Shown here piece by piece: positions 17,464-25,467 of a stretch of 64,000 nt of DNA. Every line of letters begins with the position of its first letter. Positions within the stretch are counted from its first letter, which is position 1. Source of the DNA: Burkholderia sp. IMCC1007 (GTDB lineage Bacteria; Pseudomonadota; Gammaproteobacteria; Burkholderiales; Burkholderiaceae); assembly GCF_027257875.1 (NCBI RefSeq), contig NZ_JAPVQY010000007.1, positions 1 to 64,000 on the forward strand, in the 5' to 3' direction. The notes beneath the pieces were generated by a model, which was given only the letters and a program-made list of their open reading frames with translations, was not told the origin of the DNA and did no database searches. The position numbers and the translations under genes were made by a program.

Positions 17464-18198
17464 TCAGCACCGGCCGGTGCGCAGCGCGACGGTCCAGTCG
17501 TCGCGGCCGTGCGCTGCCGCGGTGGCCGCGGCCGTGTGCCAGTCGTATTCGACCGCATGGAATTCGGCGTGCCAGCCGGACGGCGTGCGCGACACCATCG
17601 CATAGCGCGCGTGCGGCGAGCCGGTTTCGATTCGATGCGGATGCGGGAGATCGTCGGTGTACGCCTGCAGCCCGACGCTGCCCGGGTTGACGATCAGCCG
17701 GCCGTCGTCGAGCTTCGCCACGCGCGGCAGATGCGTGTGGCCGCACAGGATCAGCGACGCGGATGCGTCGCCCGCGCGCTGCGCGATTTCATCGCGCGTC
17801 GCCGCGCGGCAGCCGTCGGGCGTGACCGTTTCGAGGAAATAGATCAGGTCGCTCGTGGGCGTGCCGTGCACCAGCAGCACGTCGTCGCCGAGCGTCAGGC
17901 GTTCGGGCAGCGCGGCGATCCATTGGCGATGATCGTCGCGGAGCGTGTCGTGCGCCCAGCGGTCGGACAGCCGCATCGATTCGCGCTCGCCGGTCAGCAG
18001 CTGCCGTTCGTGATTGCCCTTGATGGTCGGCAGGTCGAGCGCGATCAGGCGGTCGGCGGTTTCGGCAGGGTGCAGCGCGCCCGATACGATGTCGCCGAGA
18101 TTGACGATCAGGTCGGCGCCGCGGCGGCGCACGTCGGCGAGCACGGCGTCGAGCGCGGCAAGGTTGCCGTGGATGTCGGACAGTGCGGCGATTTTCAT
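17464..18198 (-). CDS. Calcineurin-like metallophosphoesterase
   Basis: A 244-residue phosphoesterase of the YfcE/MJ0936-like group. The two-metal site is complete: D8 and H10 (LSDIHGN), D36 (NLGDIVSG), N62-H63 (KGNHER), LVHGTP and CGHTHLP. Likely substrates are phosphodiesters or nucleotides; the family is broad and the true substrate cannot be inferred. The start at 18198 (MKIAALSD) is the usual family start, although the frame is open further upstream. It follows the GNAT gene on the same strand with a 97-base gap and may share its transcript. Confidence 0.86.
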   Translation of the reverse strand: MKIAALSDIHGNLAALDAVLADVRRRGADLIVNLGDIVSGALHPAETADRLIALDLPTIKGNHERQLLTGERESMRLSDRWAHDTLRDDHRQWIAALPERLTLGDDVLLVHGTPTSDLIYFLETVTPDGCRAATRDEIAQRAGDASASLILCGHTHLPRVAKLDDGRLIVNPGSVGLQAYTDDLPHPHRIETGSPHARYAMVSRTPSGWHAEFHAVEYDWHTAAATAAAHGRDDWTVALRTGRC

Positions 18199-18295
18199 GG
18201 CGGCAAGTCGATGGGGGAACGGCGATTGTCGCCAATTCGGCGCGTGGCGTCCAATTGCTTCACGGCATCGGCGCGTGATGCCGCGGGGCGGCACG

Positions 18296-18832
18296 TCAGT
18301 CGGTCGCGAGCCGCGCGTACATCGCGAAATCGCCCGGCGTGCCGCGCACCATCTTGTATGCGCGCAGCAGCCCTTCGTAGCGGTAGCCGCACTTCTGCAG
18401 CACGCGCGCGGAGCCCGCGTTGCTGGCCAGCACGACGGCCTGCATGCGCATGAAGCCGCCTTCAGCGAACGCCCACGCGGTGACGGCTTCGCACACCGCG
18501 CTCGCGATGCCGCGCCCCCAGTGAGACGGCGCGAGGTCGTACGCAATCTCCGCCGAGCGGTTCACGGTGGACACCGTATGCAGCCCGACCGTCCCGGCGA
18601 GCGCGCCCGAAGCGGTGTCGACGATCGCGAGACGCCGGATCGAATCCGGATCGGCCGATTCGATGTTGTCGAACATCGGCAGCAGATCGTCGGGCGAGCG
18701 CAGGTTCCAGCTCGTGTGGCGGAAAACGTCGGGATTCGACAGGTACGCGTACCACGCGTCGAGATCCGCGCGTTCGAGTTGCCTGAGCGACAGGCCGGGG
18801 ATTCCGGCGCGCGGCGGTGTGGCGATTCTCAT
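18296..18832 (-). CDS. GNAT N-acetyltransferase (RimJ/RimL type)
   Basis: A 178-residue acetyltransferase. Conserved features are LSLRQLERADLDAWYAYLSNP at the N-terminus, the acetyl-CoA loop in HWGRGIASAVCEAV (Q/RxxGxG/A-like) and NAGSARVLQKCGYRYEGLLR at the C-terminus, as in RimJ/RimL-type N-terminal or amino-substrate acetyltransferases. The start at 18832 has CGGAG 7 bases upstream. A tnpB-only insertion element begins only about 16 bases upstream of the start codon, so the original promoter has probably been separated from the gene. Confidence 0.85.
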   Translation of the reverse strand: MRIATPPRAGIPGLSLRQLERADLDAWYAYLSNPDVFRHTSWNLRSPDDLLPMFDNIESADPDSIRRLAIVDTASGALAGTVGLHTVSTVNRSAEIAYDLAPSHWGRGIASAVCEAVTAWAFAEGGFMRMQAVVLASNAGSARVLQKCGYRYEGLLRAYKMVRGTPGDFAMYARLATD

Positions 18833-18848
18833 CAGTTGCTCCGAGAAA

Positions 18849-19991
18849 CCCCGTCCTTCAGGACGGGGAGGAAAGGAGTGCAGTTGACAGGCAGCTTCTT
18901 CCACGGGTTAGGATCACCTGCATGATCCTTGTCTATCGCTACCGGGTGAAATCGCTCAACGGACTGCTCAACAAGCAGAGCCGCGCGGTGAACTACGTCT
19001 GGAACTTCTGCAACGACACGCAGAAGCACGCGCTCAAGTGGGGCAAGAAGTGCCCTACAGGATTCGACCTGAACGTGCTGACGACCGGCAGCAGCAAGGA
19101 ACTCGGTATTCACTCCGGCACGGTCAACGCGACTTGCGAGCAATATGCGAAGTCGCGCAGTCAGCACCGACGCCCGTACCTGCGTTATCGCGGCCGGAAA
19201 TCGCTCGGCTGGGTGCCGCTGAAGGGCCGAGACCTGAAGCGCGAGGGCGACGCGTTTCGCTTTGCCGGCAACACCTTTCGCGTGTTCAACAGCCGGCCGC
19301 TTCCCGAAGGCAAGATCAAGGACGGGACCAACTTTGCGCAGGATGCGCGTGGCAACTGGTTTCTCAACATCGTGATCGAGATGCCCGATGTTCAGGCCCG
19401 CCCGATCCGTTCCGGCGTCGGCATCGATCTCGGCCTGAAAGACTTCGCCACACTTTCGACCGGCGAGAAGCTGCCCAATGACCAATTCGGTCGACGAGCG
19501 GCGGAAAAGCTGGCGAAAGCGCAACGGGCGCGAAAGCACAAGCGGCATATCGCGAAGCTGTACGCCAAGGTCGCGAATGCCCGTGCCGATTTCCAGCATA
19601 AGCTCGCGCTCGATCTGGTGCGGCGTTTCGATTACATCGCGGTCGGCAACGTGTCGGCCGTCAAACTTGCCAGAACCAGGATGGCGAAGAGCGTCTACGA
19701 CGCATCCTGGTCGTCCTTCCGGAACAAGCTCCGCTACAAAGCGATCGCGCACGGGGCCACGTTCGAGGAAGTCGACGAAAGCGGTTCCACCCAGTCTTGT
19801 TCGGCGTGCGGGTCGAAAGACAGCACGACGCGGCCGAAAGGTATCGCGGGACTGCGAATAAGAGCATGGGCCTGCAGTGACTGTGGTGTCGACCATGATC
19901 GAGATACCAACGCTGCGTTGAACATTCTCCGATGCGGACGTGCATCGCCAGGTGTGGGAATCCTCTCCCTTTAGGGAGATGAGGACGTCAA
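18849..19991 (+). mobile_element. IS1341-type (IS200/IS605 group) solo tnpB element
   Basis: The element contains tnpB only; no Y1 transposase tnpA is near. Its left side has a perfect hairpin CCCCGTCC-TTCA-GGACGGGG (18849-18868). Its right side has TCTCCC-TTTA-GGGAGA (19964-19979), with the tnpB stop codon inside the hairpin, followed by GAGGACGTCAA. IS200/IS605 elements lack terminal inverted repeats and carry such subterminal hairpins, and TCAA (19988-19991) is a typical right-end cleavage motif. Exact ends are uncertain by some bases. A TTGACA (18884-18889) and TAGGAT (18909-18914) form a probable tnpB promoter with a long 19-base spacer. The right-end region likely also encodes the guide (omega) RNA. 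Movement would need TnpA from elsewhere. Confidence 0.8.
18922..19974 (+). CDS. tnpB: TnpB-family RNA-guided nuclease (IS605 OrfB)
   Basis: A 350-residue TnpB protein. The RuvC-like core has D169 (GIDLGLKD) and D328 (DHDRDTNAALNI), with a C4 zinc ribbon in between (C293, C296, C318, C321: CSACG...CSDCG). The expected RuvC-II glutamate after the IAV strand is Gly (IAVGNVSAVKL, G242). A conserved-looking Glu lies nearby at E286 (EEVDESGSTQSC). As I recall, some TnpB groups have a rearranged site with the glutamate moved, so E286 may replace it; otherwise the enzyme is inactive. The start at 18922 (MILVYRYRVKSLNG) is the family start; an upstream open frame was rejected. It inserts in front of the GNAT gene. 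Confidence 0.9.
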   Translation: MILVYRYRVKSLNGLLNKQSRAVNYVWNFCNDTQKHALKWGKKCPTGFDLNVLTTGSSKELGIHSGTVNATCEQYAKSRSQHRRPYLRYRGRKSLGWVPLKGRDLKREGDAFRFAGNTFRVFNSRPLPEGKIKDGTNFAQDARGNWFLNIVIEMPDVQARPIRSGVGIDLGLKDFATLSTGEKLPNDQFGRRAAEKLAKAQRARKHKRHIAKLYAKVANARADFQHKLALDLVRRFDYIAVGNVSAVKLARTRMAKSVYDASWSSFRNKLRYKAIAHGATFEEVDESGSTQSCSACGSKDSTTRPKGIAGLRIRAWACSDCGVDHDRDTNAALNILRCGRASPGVGILSL

Positions 19992-20298
19992 GCATGAAGA
20001 AGCTCCCGGTGGACGGCGCGCAGCCGATTATCGTCCGCGTCGCCCCGCGCTGTACAGGCACGGCATGCGCGTGGCGGCTACGCCTCCGACTATCTCAATT
20101 TCGACAAGAAACTGTTGTCATTATTCCGCTTTGGAACGCAACCGGTTCCAACTACCATACCGGCCGCAGCGGGCATGCCCGCCGCGTCGTCGCGCGCGGA
20201 CGTCGCCGGCCTCGCACCGCCGGCGGATGTCGGCGCCCGTGCGCGCTACTCGCAACAGCCAGCCAGAACAACGGGTTCACCGCCCGGAGACATACAAC
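19992..20298. other. Intergenic region upstream of the second porin
   Basis: About 300 bases without a gene. It contains a less GC-rich stretch at 20095-20160 with TTGTCATTATTCC and a partial palindrome GGAAC...GGTTCC around AACCGGTT, which is a good place for the porin promoter and an operator. GAAGAAGCT just right of the insertion element (about 19996-20004) is the reverse complement of AGCTTCTTC in its left end, which could mean the element extends slightly further. Confidence 0.4.
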
Positions 20299-21492
20299 AT
20301 GAACAAGCAACTGATCGCAGCGCCGCTGCTGCTCTCGCTCGCGGGTGTCGCTGCCGCGCAAAGCTCCGTCACGCTGTACGGCATCGTCGACGCGGGCGTC
20401 ACCTATCGCAGCAACGAACGGGTCGGCACGGCGGGCGCGTACACCGGGCATTCGAGCGTCGGGCTCTCGACCGGCAACCTGTCCGGCAGCCGCTGGGGCA
20501 TCAAGGGTTCCGAGGATCTCGGCGGCGGGATGCGCGCGCTGTTCGTGCTCGAGAACGGCTTCGACGTCACCAACGGCACGTCGGGCCAGGGCGGCCGCCA
20601 GTTCGGCCGCCAGGCGTTCGTCGGCGTCGGCAGCGACCGCTACGGCACGATCACGCTCGGCCGCCAGTACACGTCGCTCGACGACTTCGTGAGCCCGGTC
20701 GGCCCGTCGTCGTTCATCGGCGGCTTCGGCGCGCACCCGGGCGACATCGACGATCTCGACCAGACGGCGCGGGTCGACAGCTCGATCAAGTACACGAGCG
20801 CGAACTACGCGGGCTTCACGTTCGGCGCGCTGTACGGCTTCGGCAGCCAGCCGGGCAGCATGAAGCAGCGCAACACGTGGAGCGTCGGCGCGGCGTACGC
20901 GGCGGGGCCGCTGCGCGTGGGCGTCGGCTACGAGCGTTCGGACAACAGCAAGACGGGCGCGACCGACCCGACGGCCGGCAAGTGGCAGAGCACCGACGAC
21001 GGGCTGTTCAACTCGTCGATCAACGAAGGCTATGCGAGCGCGCAGTCGCAGCAGGTCATCGCGACCGGCGCGACGTACGACTTCGGCCCGGCCGTCGTCG
21101 GCGTGAACTACAGCAACGTGCAGTACCGCAGCGGCGCGCAGTCGCTGTTCAGCGGCCATGCGACCTTCAACATCGCGGGCGTGTTCACGCGCTGGAACGT
21201 GCGGCCGCAGACGCAACTGTTCGCCGGCTACAGCTACACGCGCGGCAGCAGCGTCGACGGCATCGACGACCGCGCGCAGTATCACAACGTCACGCTCGGC
21301 GCGGTCTACGACCTGTCGAAGCGCACCAGCGTGTACCTGCTCGGCGCATACCAGCACGCGTCGGGCACGACGCTCGACGCGCTCGGCCATCCGGTGGCCG
21401 CGACCGCGTCGGCGTCCGACAAGGCGAACGGCCACTCGTCCGACTCGCGGTCGCAGGCGATCGTGAGCCTCGGGCTGCGCCAGAAGTTCTGA
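20299..21492 (+). CDS. Gram-negative porin (OmpC-like)
   Basis: A 397-residue outer-membrane porin. The signal peptide (residues 1-20, ending VAAA) is followed by QSSVTLYGIVDAGVTY, then GSRWGIKGSEDLGGGMRALFVLENGF and FGRQAFVGVGSDRYGTITLGRQY, all hallmarks of the Burkholderia trimeric porin family. It ends in RQKF with the C-terminal Phe used for outer-membrane assembly. The start at 20299 is fixed by the signal peptide although the frame is open from 20065. It is probably monocistronic, with a strong hairpin after the stop. The solute is not predictable. Confidence 0.93.
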   Translation: MNKQLIAAPLLLSLAGVAAAQSSVTLYGIVDAGVTYRSNERVGTAGAYTGHSSVGLSTGNLSGSRWGIKGSEDLGGGMRALFVLENGFDVTNGTSGQGGRQFGRQAFVGVGSDRYGTITLGRQYTSLDDFVSPVGPSSFIGGFGAHPGDIDDLDQTARVDSSIKYTSANYAGFTFGALYGFGSQPGSMKQRNTWSVGAAYAAGPLRVGVGYERSDNSKTGATDPTAGKWQSTDDGLFNSSINEGYASAQSQQVIATGATYDFGPAVVGVNYSNVQYRSGAQSLFSGHATFNIAGVFTRWNVRPQTQLFAGYSYTRGSSVDGIDDRAQYHNVTLGAVYDLSKRTSVYLLGAYQHASGTTLDALGHPVAATASASDKANGHSSDSRSQAIVSLGLRQKF

Positions 21493-21500
21493 CGCCACGC

Positions 21501-21543
21501 GCGCGACCGGCGGGCCGCCCGAGAAGCGGGCAGCCGGTCGCGC
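21501..21543 (+). terminator. Hairpin downstream of the porin gene
   Basis: GCGCGACCGGC (21501-21511) pairs perfectly with GCCGGTCGCGC (21533-21543), with an inner GCCCG/CGGGC stem. It begins 8 bases after the porin stop codon. There is no U-tract, so it may protect the 3' end or act as a weak terminator. A TATACT hexamer (21554-21559) just after it could be the -10 of the next gene. Confidence 0.55.
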
Positions 21544-21584
21544 GGCGCGTCTCTATACTGTCGCCTTCCTTTCCCGGAGGCGAC

Positions 21585-22016
21585 ATGACCCGTACCCATT
21601 CCGCGAGCTGCCTGTGCGGCGCCGTCACCGTCACGCTGCAAGGCGAGCCGGCTGCGCGTGCGAATTGCCACTGCGCGACGTGCCGCGACTTCTACGGCAC
21701 GCCGATGCTGTCCGCGACCGCATGGCAGCCGGAGCAGGTGTCCGTCACGGGCGGCGACGCGACGTTTCCGCATCCGTCGAAGTCGATGTCGCGCACGTGG
21801 TGCGCGGCATGCGGCGAGATCGTGTTCGGCACGAACCGGCTCGGCATGCGCGTCGTGCCGAACAGCGTCGCCGCGCGTGCGCATGGCGGGCAACTGCCCG
21901 ATGAACTGCAGCCGACGATGCACCTGTTCTACCGGCAGCGCGTGATCGACGTCGTCGACGCGCTGCCCAAGTATCTCGACGGCTGGGATGGCCCGACGCT
22001 CGACAGCGCAAACTGA
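21585..22016 (+). CDS. GFA-family zinc protein
   Basis: A 143-residue protein of the glutathione-dependent formaldehyde-activating enzyme/CENP-V superfamily. The zinc-binding cysteines appear as SCLCGAV, NCHCATCR and WCAACGEI, the usual order for the fold. Members bind zinc; a true role in glutathione-formaldehyde adduct formation is proven for few, so the reaction is left open. The ATG has CCGGAGG 5-8 bases upstream. It follows the porin but is separated by a strong hairpin, so it probably has its own promoter. Confidence 0.85.
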   Translation: MTRTHSASCLCGAVTVTLQGEPAARANCHCATCRDFYGTPMLSATAWQPEQVSVTGGDATFPHPSKSMSRTWCAACGEIVFGTNRLGMRVVPNSVAARAHGGQLPDELQPTMHLFYRQRVIDVVDALPKYLDGWDGPTLDSAN

Positions 22017-22572
22017 TCGGCACCGGCCGCACGCGCCGGCCGGCGTGCGGCTGTGATTGCTCGCTTGCGGGCGTCTCTTCGGTAGCCGTCCGCCGCTAGC
22101 CGCGCGCCGCATACGCGGCACATTCGTCGTCGGCCAGCGCCTCGCGACACGCATCGCGTTACTTCACCTCTTCACGATTTCCACGGCCATGCGGCACGCG
22201 TCGTGCGCTTTCGGCCGCGCCATGCCGAACGAGTCCCACATTATTTTTCTTCTTTCATTTCAATTTCGATTGGTGATCATCGAACCGATTTGAAGGCAAT
22301 GAAAAAGCAATGCGTATTTTAAGAAAAAATGACATGCGTGCATTGAATGATTCGGAAGAAAATTCCGGGAAATACAGGCTCCCGACGTGCCGTCAGACGA
22401 CGTGCGACGGCGCCGTTCGCGGTATTGCACTGCAGCGTCGAAAAGACATTGAGCGGTAAAAGAACGTAGCGGGTAATTCGCGGTGGAATTGAGGCGGATT
22501 TTGCAGAAATCACCAACGTTTCATATGCGGCGAATTACAGTATCAAGAAACGATCGCCCGGGAGCATCATTC
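22017..22572. other. Low-GC intergenic leader before the beta-propeller gene
   Basis: The first part holds a hairpin GCCGCACGC/GCGTGCGGC (22026-22051), probably the 3' end of the GFA transcript. From about 22230 on, base composition drops clearly below that of all neighbouring genes, with runs such as TTTTAAGAAAAAAT. No gene is seen. CGGAA-GAAAA-TTCCG (around 22350-22370) is a short inverted repeat. The last 92 bases resemble the leader near 52.7 kb (separate entry). Confidence 0.5.
22481..22572 (+). repeat. Leader module shared with 52720-52810 (copy 1)
   Basis: Bases 22482-22501 match 52721-52740 at 18 of 20 positions (GGTGGAATTNAGGCNGATTT). Downstream, CGTTT...CGGCG...ATTA.AGT...CGATCG recurs in the same order in both copies, ending at an ATG 70-72 bases past the core. 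The conservation suggests a common promoter or regulator-binding module. Function is unknown. Confidence 0.55.
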
Positions 22573-24495
22573 ATGTTAGCGAAACAAATTCGCGCAGTAT
22601 TGCTTGGAATATGCATTGCCATGCTGGCATCGGTCGGTCATGCGCAGACGTCGTACTCGACCGACTGGCTCGCCAACACGTTCGGCACGCTGAGCATGCA
22701 CGTCGGCAACGGCGCACGCTCGCTGTGGGTTGCCCCCGAGGGGGTGATCTATACGGCGTCGCGGTGGGACGAGAACGCGGGCGGCGTCGCGATCTACCAG
22801 AACGGGCAGACGCTCGGCACGATCGGCATCCACGACGAATTCCAGGGCGGCGCGATCACCGGCAACGCGACGTCGCTGTTCGTCGCGCTCGGCTACAACC
22901 GCACGTTCGGCAGCGGCTCGGTGGGCCGCTACAACCGCGGCACGAACCGGCGCGACCTGCGCATTCCGGTCAGCACGTGGACGGGCATCCAGTACGCCGA
23001 CGTGATCACCGGCCTCGCGACGGCCGGCAACCTGCTGTATGCGAGCGACTTCTACGGCAACCGCGTGCGCGTCTATACCACCGACGGCGTATGGCAGCGC
23101 GACATCGGCGTAGCGGGGCCGGGCGCGCTGGCGCTCGATGCGTCGGGCAACCTGTGGGTCGCGCGCAAGAGCGCCGCGGTGGTCGCGCAGTTCAGCCCGA
23201 CCGGCGCGGCGATGAGCACGATCCAGATGGCGGCCGACGCGCGGCCGGCGTCGCTGTACTTCGATGCGCCGAGCGGCCAGTTGCTGGTGGGCGACGAAGG
23301 GCCCGACATGAACATCAAGATGTACACGCTCGTCGGCCAGCCCGCGCAGGTCGGCACGTTCGGCGTGCAGGGCGGCTATCTCGACACGACCTCGGGCATC
23401 AAGGGGCAGGTGGGCGACAAGCGCTTCACGCGCGTCGCGGGCATCGGCAAGGATGCGGCCGGCAACCTGTACGTGCTGAACAACGCGTGGGGCGGCGGCT
23501 GGGATCTCGGGCGCAACGGCAGCACCGACCTTCACTCGTACAGCCCGACCGGCGCGCTGCAATGGAAGCTGCAGGCGCTGAACTTCGAGGCGATCGCCGC
23601 GCCGGATCCGCTGACCGACGGCGCGTTCTTCTACAGCGGCAACAACGTGTACACGGGCACATCGGGCGGTACGTTCGTCGCGAACACGATCGACCCGTTC
23701 CGCTATCCGAAGGATCCGCGCCTCGACATGAAGGACTACCAGCGCGGCCAGCACTTCGGGCAGCTCGCGATGGTGAACGGCAACCGGCTGCTCGTCGCGA
23801 CCGGGCAGAATCCGGGCAACTACAACGTCTATCACTTCAACAGTGCAAACGGCTACATCGCGATTCCGGACGGTTCGATCCCCGGCAAGCCGTTCAACAC
23901 GAACCTGCAGGTGACGGCCGGCTTCATGCTCGACGACAACGGCGACGTGTGGGCCGGGCTCGATCGCACCAACAACATCTCGCACTATCCGCTGACGGGC
24001 TTCGATGCGACCGGCAAGCCGTCATGGGGCAAGCCGGTGCAGATCCCGATTCCGCGCACGGTGCTGCCGCTCACGCGGATCATCTACCAGGCCGACAGCG
24101 ACACGATGATCCTCGCGCAGGGCATCTCGGGCAGTTGGGACTGGACCGCGATGAACGGGCACATCGAGGTCTATCACGGCTGGAAGGGCGGCAACATGAG
24201 CGCACCGAACCCGGTGATCAACCTGACGAGCGCGAACCCGAAGTCGATCGCCGCGGCCGGCCACTATCTGTTCGTCGGCTACGTGCACACGGTGCCGAAC
24301 ATCGACGTCTACGACCTGAACACCGGCAACCTCGTCACGACGCTGACGAACTCGAACACGTCGGCGATGGACGTCGGCAACGACGTCGACTCGATGTACG
24401 GTGTGCGCGCGTACCGGCGCTCGTCCGGCGAGTACGTGATCACGAAGGACAACTACAACGGGTCGAGCATCGTCGTGTATCGCTGGCATCCGTGA
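22573..24495 (+). CDS. Secreted beta-propeller-like protein, unknown function
   Basis: A 640-residue protein with a signal peptide (residues 1-24, ending GHA). The rest is built from short beta-rich units of NHL/SMP-30-like appearance, such as GPGALALDASGNLWVARKSAAVVAQFSP, VAGIGKDAAGNLYVLNNAW and MLDDNGDVWAGLDRTNNISHYPLTG, so one or two beta-propellers are likely. No catalytic motif or anchor is recognised. It should be periplasmic or secreted. The start at 22573 is set by the signal peptide; an in-frame upstream start at 22483 falls inside the shared leader. The gene body has normal GC while its leader is AT-rich. It converges with the tsd operon and has no operon partner. Confidence 0.75.
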   Translation: MLAKQIRAVLLGICIAMLASVGHAQTSYSTDWLANTFGTLSMHVGNGARSLWVAPEGVIYTASRWDENAGGVAIYQNGQTLGTIGIHDEFQGGAITGNATSLFVALGYNRTFGSGSVGRYNRGTNRRDLRIPVSTWTGIQYADVITGLATAGNLLYASDFYGNRVRVYTTDGVWQRDIGVAGPGALALDASGNLWVARKSAAVVAQFSPTGAAMSTIQMAADARPASLYFDAPSGQLLVGDEGPDMNIKMYTLVGQPAQVGTFGVQGGYLDTTSGIKGQVGDKRFTRVAGIGKDAAGNLYVLNNAWGGGWDLGRNGSTDLHSYSPTGALQWKLQALNFEAIAAPDPLTDGAFFYSGNNVYTGTSGGTFVANTIDPFRYPKDPRLDMKDYQRGQHFGQLAMVNGNRLLVATGQNPGNYNVYHFNSANGYIAIPDGSIPGKPFNTNLQVTAGFMLDDNGDVWAGLDRTNNISHYPLTGFDATGKPSWGKPVQIPIPRTVLPLTRIIYQADSDTMILAQGISGSWDWTAMNGHIEVYHGWKGGNMSAPNPVINLTSANPKSIAAAGHYLFVGYVHTVPNIDVYDLNTGNLVTTLTNSNTSAMDVGNDVDSMYGVRAYRRSSGEYVITKDNYNGSSIVVYRWHP

Positions 24496-24531
24496 CCAAT
24501 CCGTGACCACGCGGGCCGCGCCGCACGCGCG

Positions 24532-25467
24532 TCACGGCGCGCCGAGCACGCGGCCGTTCACCTCGCGCCCGTACATCGAGTCGGGCGTGTCGTGGAACTT
24601 CGCGCGGGTGTCCTGCACCGTGCCGGTGAAGCGCGGGTCCTGCGGGCGCTCCTGGCTGTCCATGAAGGTCGCGACGTCCCACGCCTGCTGATCGGTCAGC
24701 GTGCCGCCGAGCCCGAGCGGCATGTTGGCCTTGATGAAGCCGGCGGCGTTGCGGATGTCGCCCATCCCCGCTCCCCAGTTGAACGAGCGCGCGCCCCACA
24801 GCGGCGGGAACGCCGGCTGGCCGCCGCTCGATTGACCCTGGCCGTCCGCGCCGTGACACAGCGCGCAGTGTTGCGCGTAGACGGCGGCGCCGCGCGCGTA
24901 ATCGGCCTTCTGCGCGGGCGGCGGCAGTTTCGGGAAGCCTTGCCCCGGCAGCTTCGTGCCGACCGGCGCGCCTTTCGCGAGCCAGTACGAATAGGTTTCG
25001 AGCGCGACGAGGATCGGGTCGCCGGCCGGCGGCGCCTTGCCGTTCATGCTGTAGCGAAAGCATCCTTGCAGGCGTTCGGCGAACGTGTTCACGTGGCCGT
25101 TCTTGATGCGGTAGGCCGGATACAGCAGGTACGCGGCCCACATCGGGCTCGAATCGGGCCGGCGGCCCGCGTCGAGGTGGCAGCTCGCGCAGGTCAGCTT
25201 GTTGCCGACGTACTTGCCCGCGTATTGGGGCGTGTGGAGGAAGATCTGTTCGCCGAGCTTCACGGTCTTGCCGAAGTCGTCGGCGGGAAGCGTGGATTCG
25301 GCCGGCGGCGTGAACGGCTTCGCCGTGGCAGCGGGCACGGCGGCCGCCGCTGGTGCGGACGCGGTCGGCGTGTCCTGCGGCGCGGCCGCGCATGCGAGCG
25401 CGGGCATCCAGGCCGCGCCGAGCAGCGCGGCGCGGGCGCGGCGGATCAGCTGCGTGCGGTCGATCAT
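24532..25467 (-). CDS. tsdA: Thiosulfate dehydrogenase-like di-haem cytochrome TsdA
   Basis: A 311-residue periplasmic c-type cytochrome with a signal peptide (residues about 1-28) and an Ala/Pro linker. The first haem is CASCH (93-97) and the second CALCH (201-205). The segment ERLQGCFRYSMNGKAPPAGDP places C136 where, as I recall from Allochromatium TsdA, a Cys serves as distal ligand of haem 1, giving His/Cys ligation. The WLAKGAP segment also fits. The reaction would be oxidation of two thiosulfates to tetrathionate, or the reverse. It overlaps tsdB by 4 bases, consistent with a tsdBA operon. An ordinary di-haem cytochrome is the alternative. Confidence 0.8.
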   Translation of the reverse strand: MIDRTQLIRRARAALLGAAWMPALACAAAPQDTPTASAPAAAAVPAATAKPFTPPAESTLPADDFGKTVKLGEQIFLHTPQYAGKYVGNKLTCASCHLDAGRRPDSSPMWAAYLLYPAYRIKNGHVNTFAERLQGCFRYSMNGKAPPAGDPILVALETYSYWLAKGAPVGTKLPGQGFPKLPPPAQKADYARGAAVYAQHCALCHGADGQGQSSGGQPAFPPLWGARSFNWGAGMGDIRNAAGFIKANMPLGLGGTLTDQQAWDVATFMDSQERPQDPRFTGTVQDTRAKFHDTPDSMYGREVNGRVLGAP

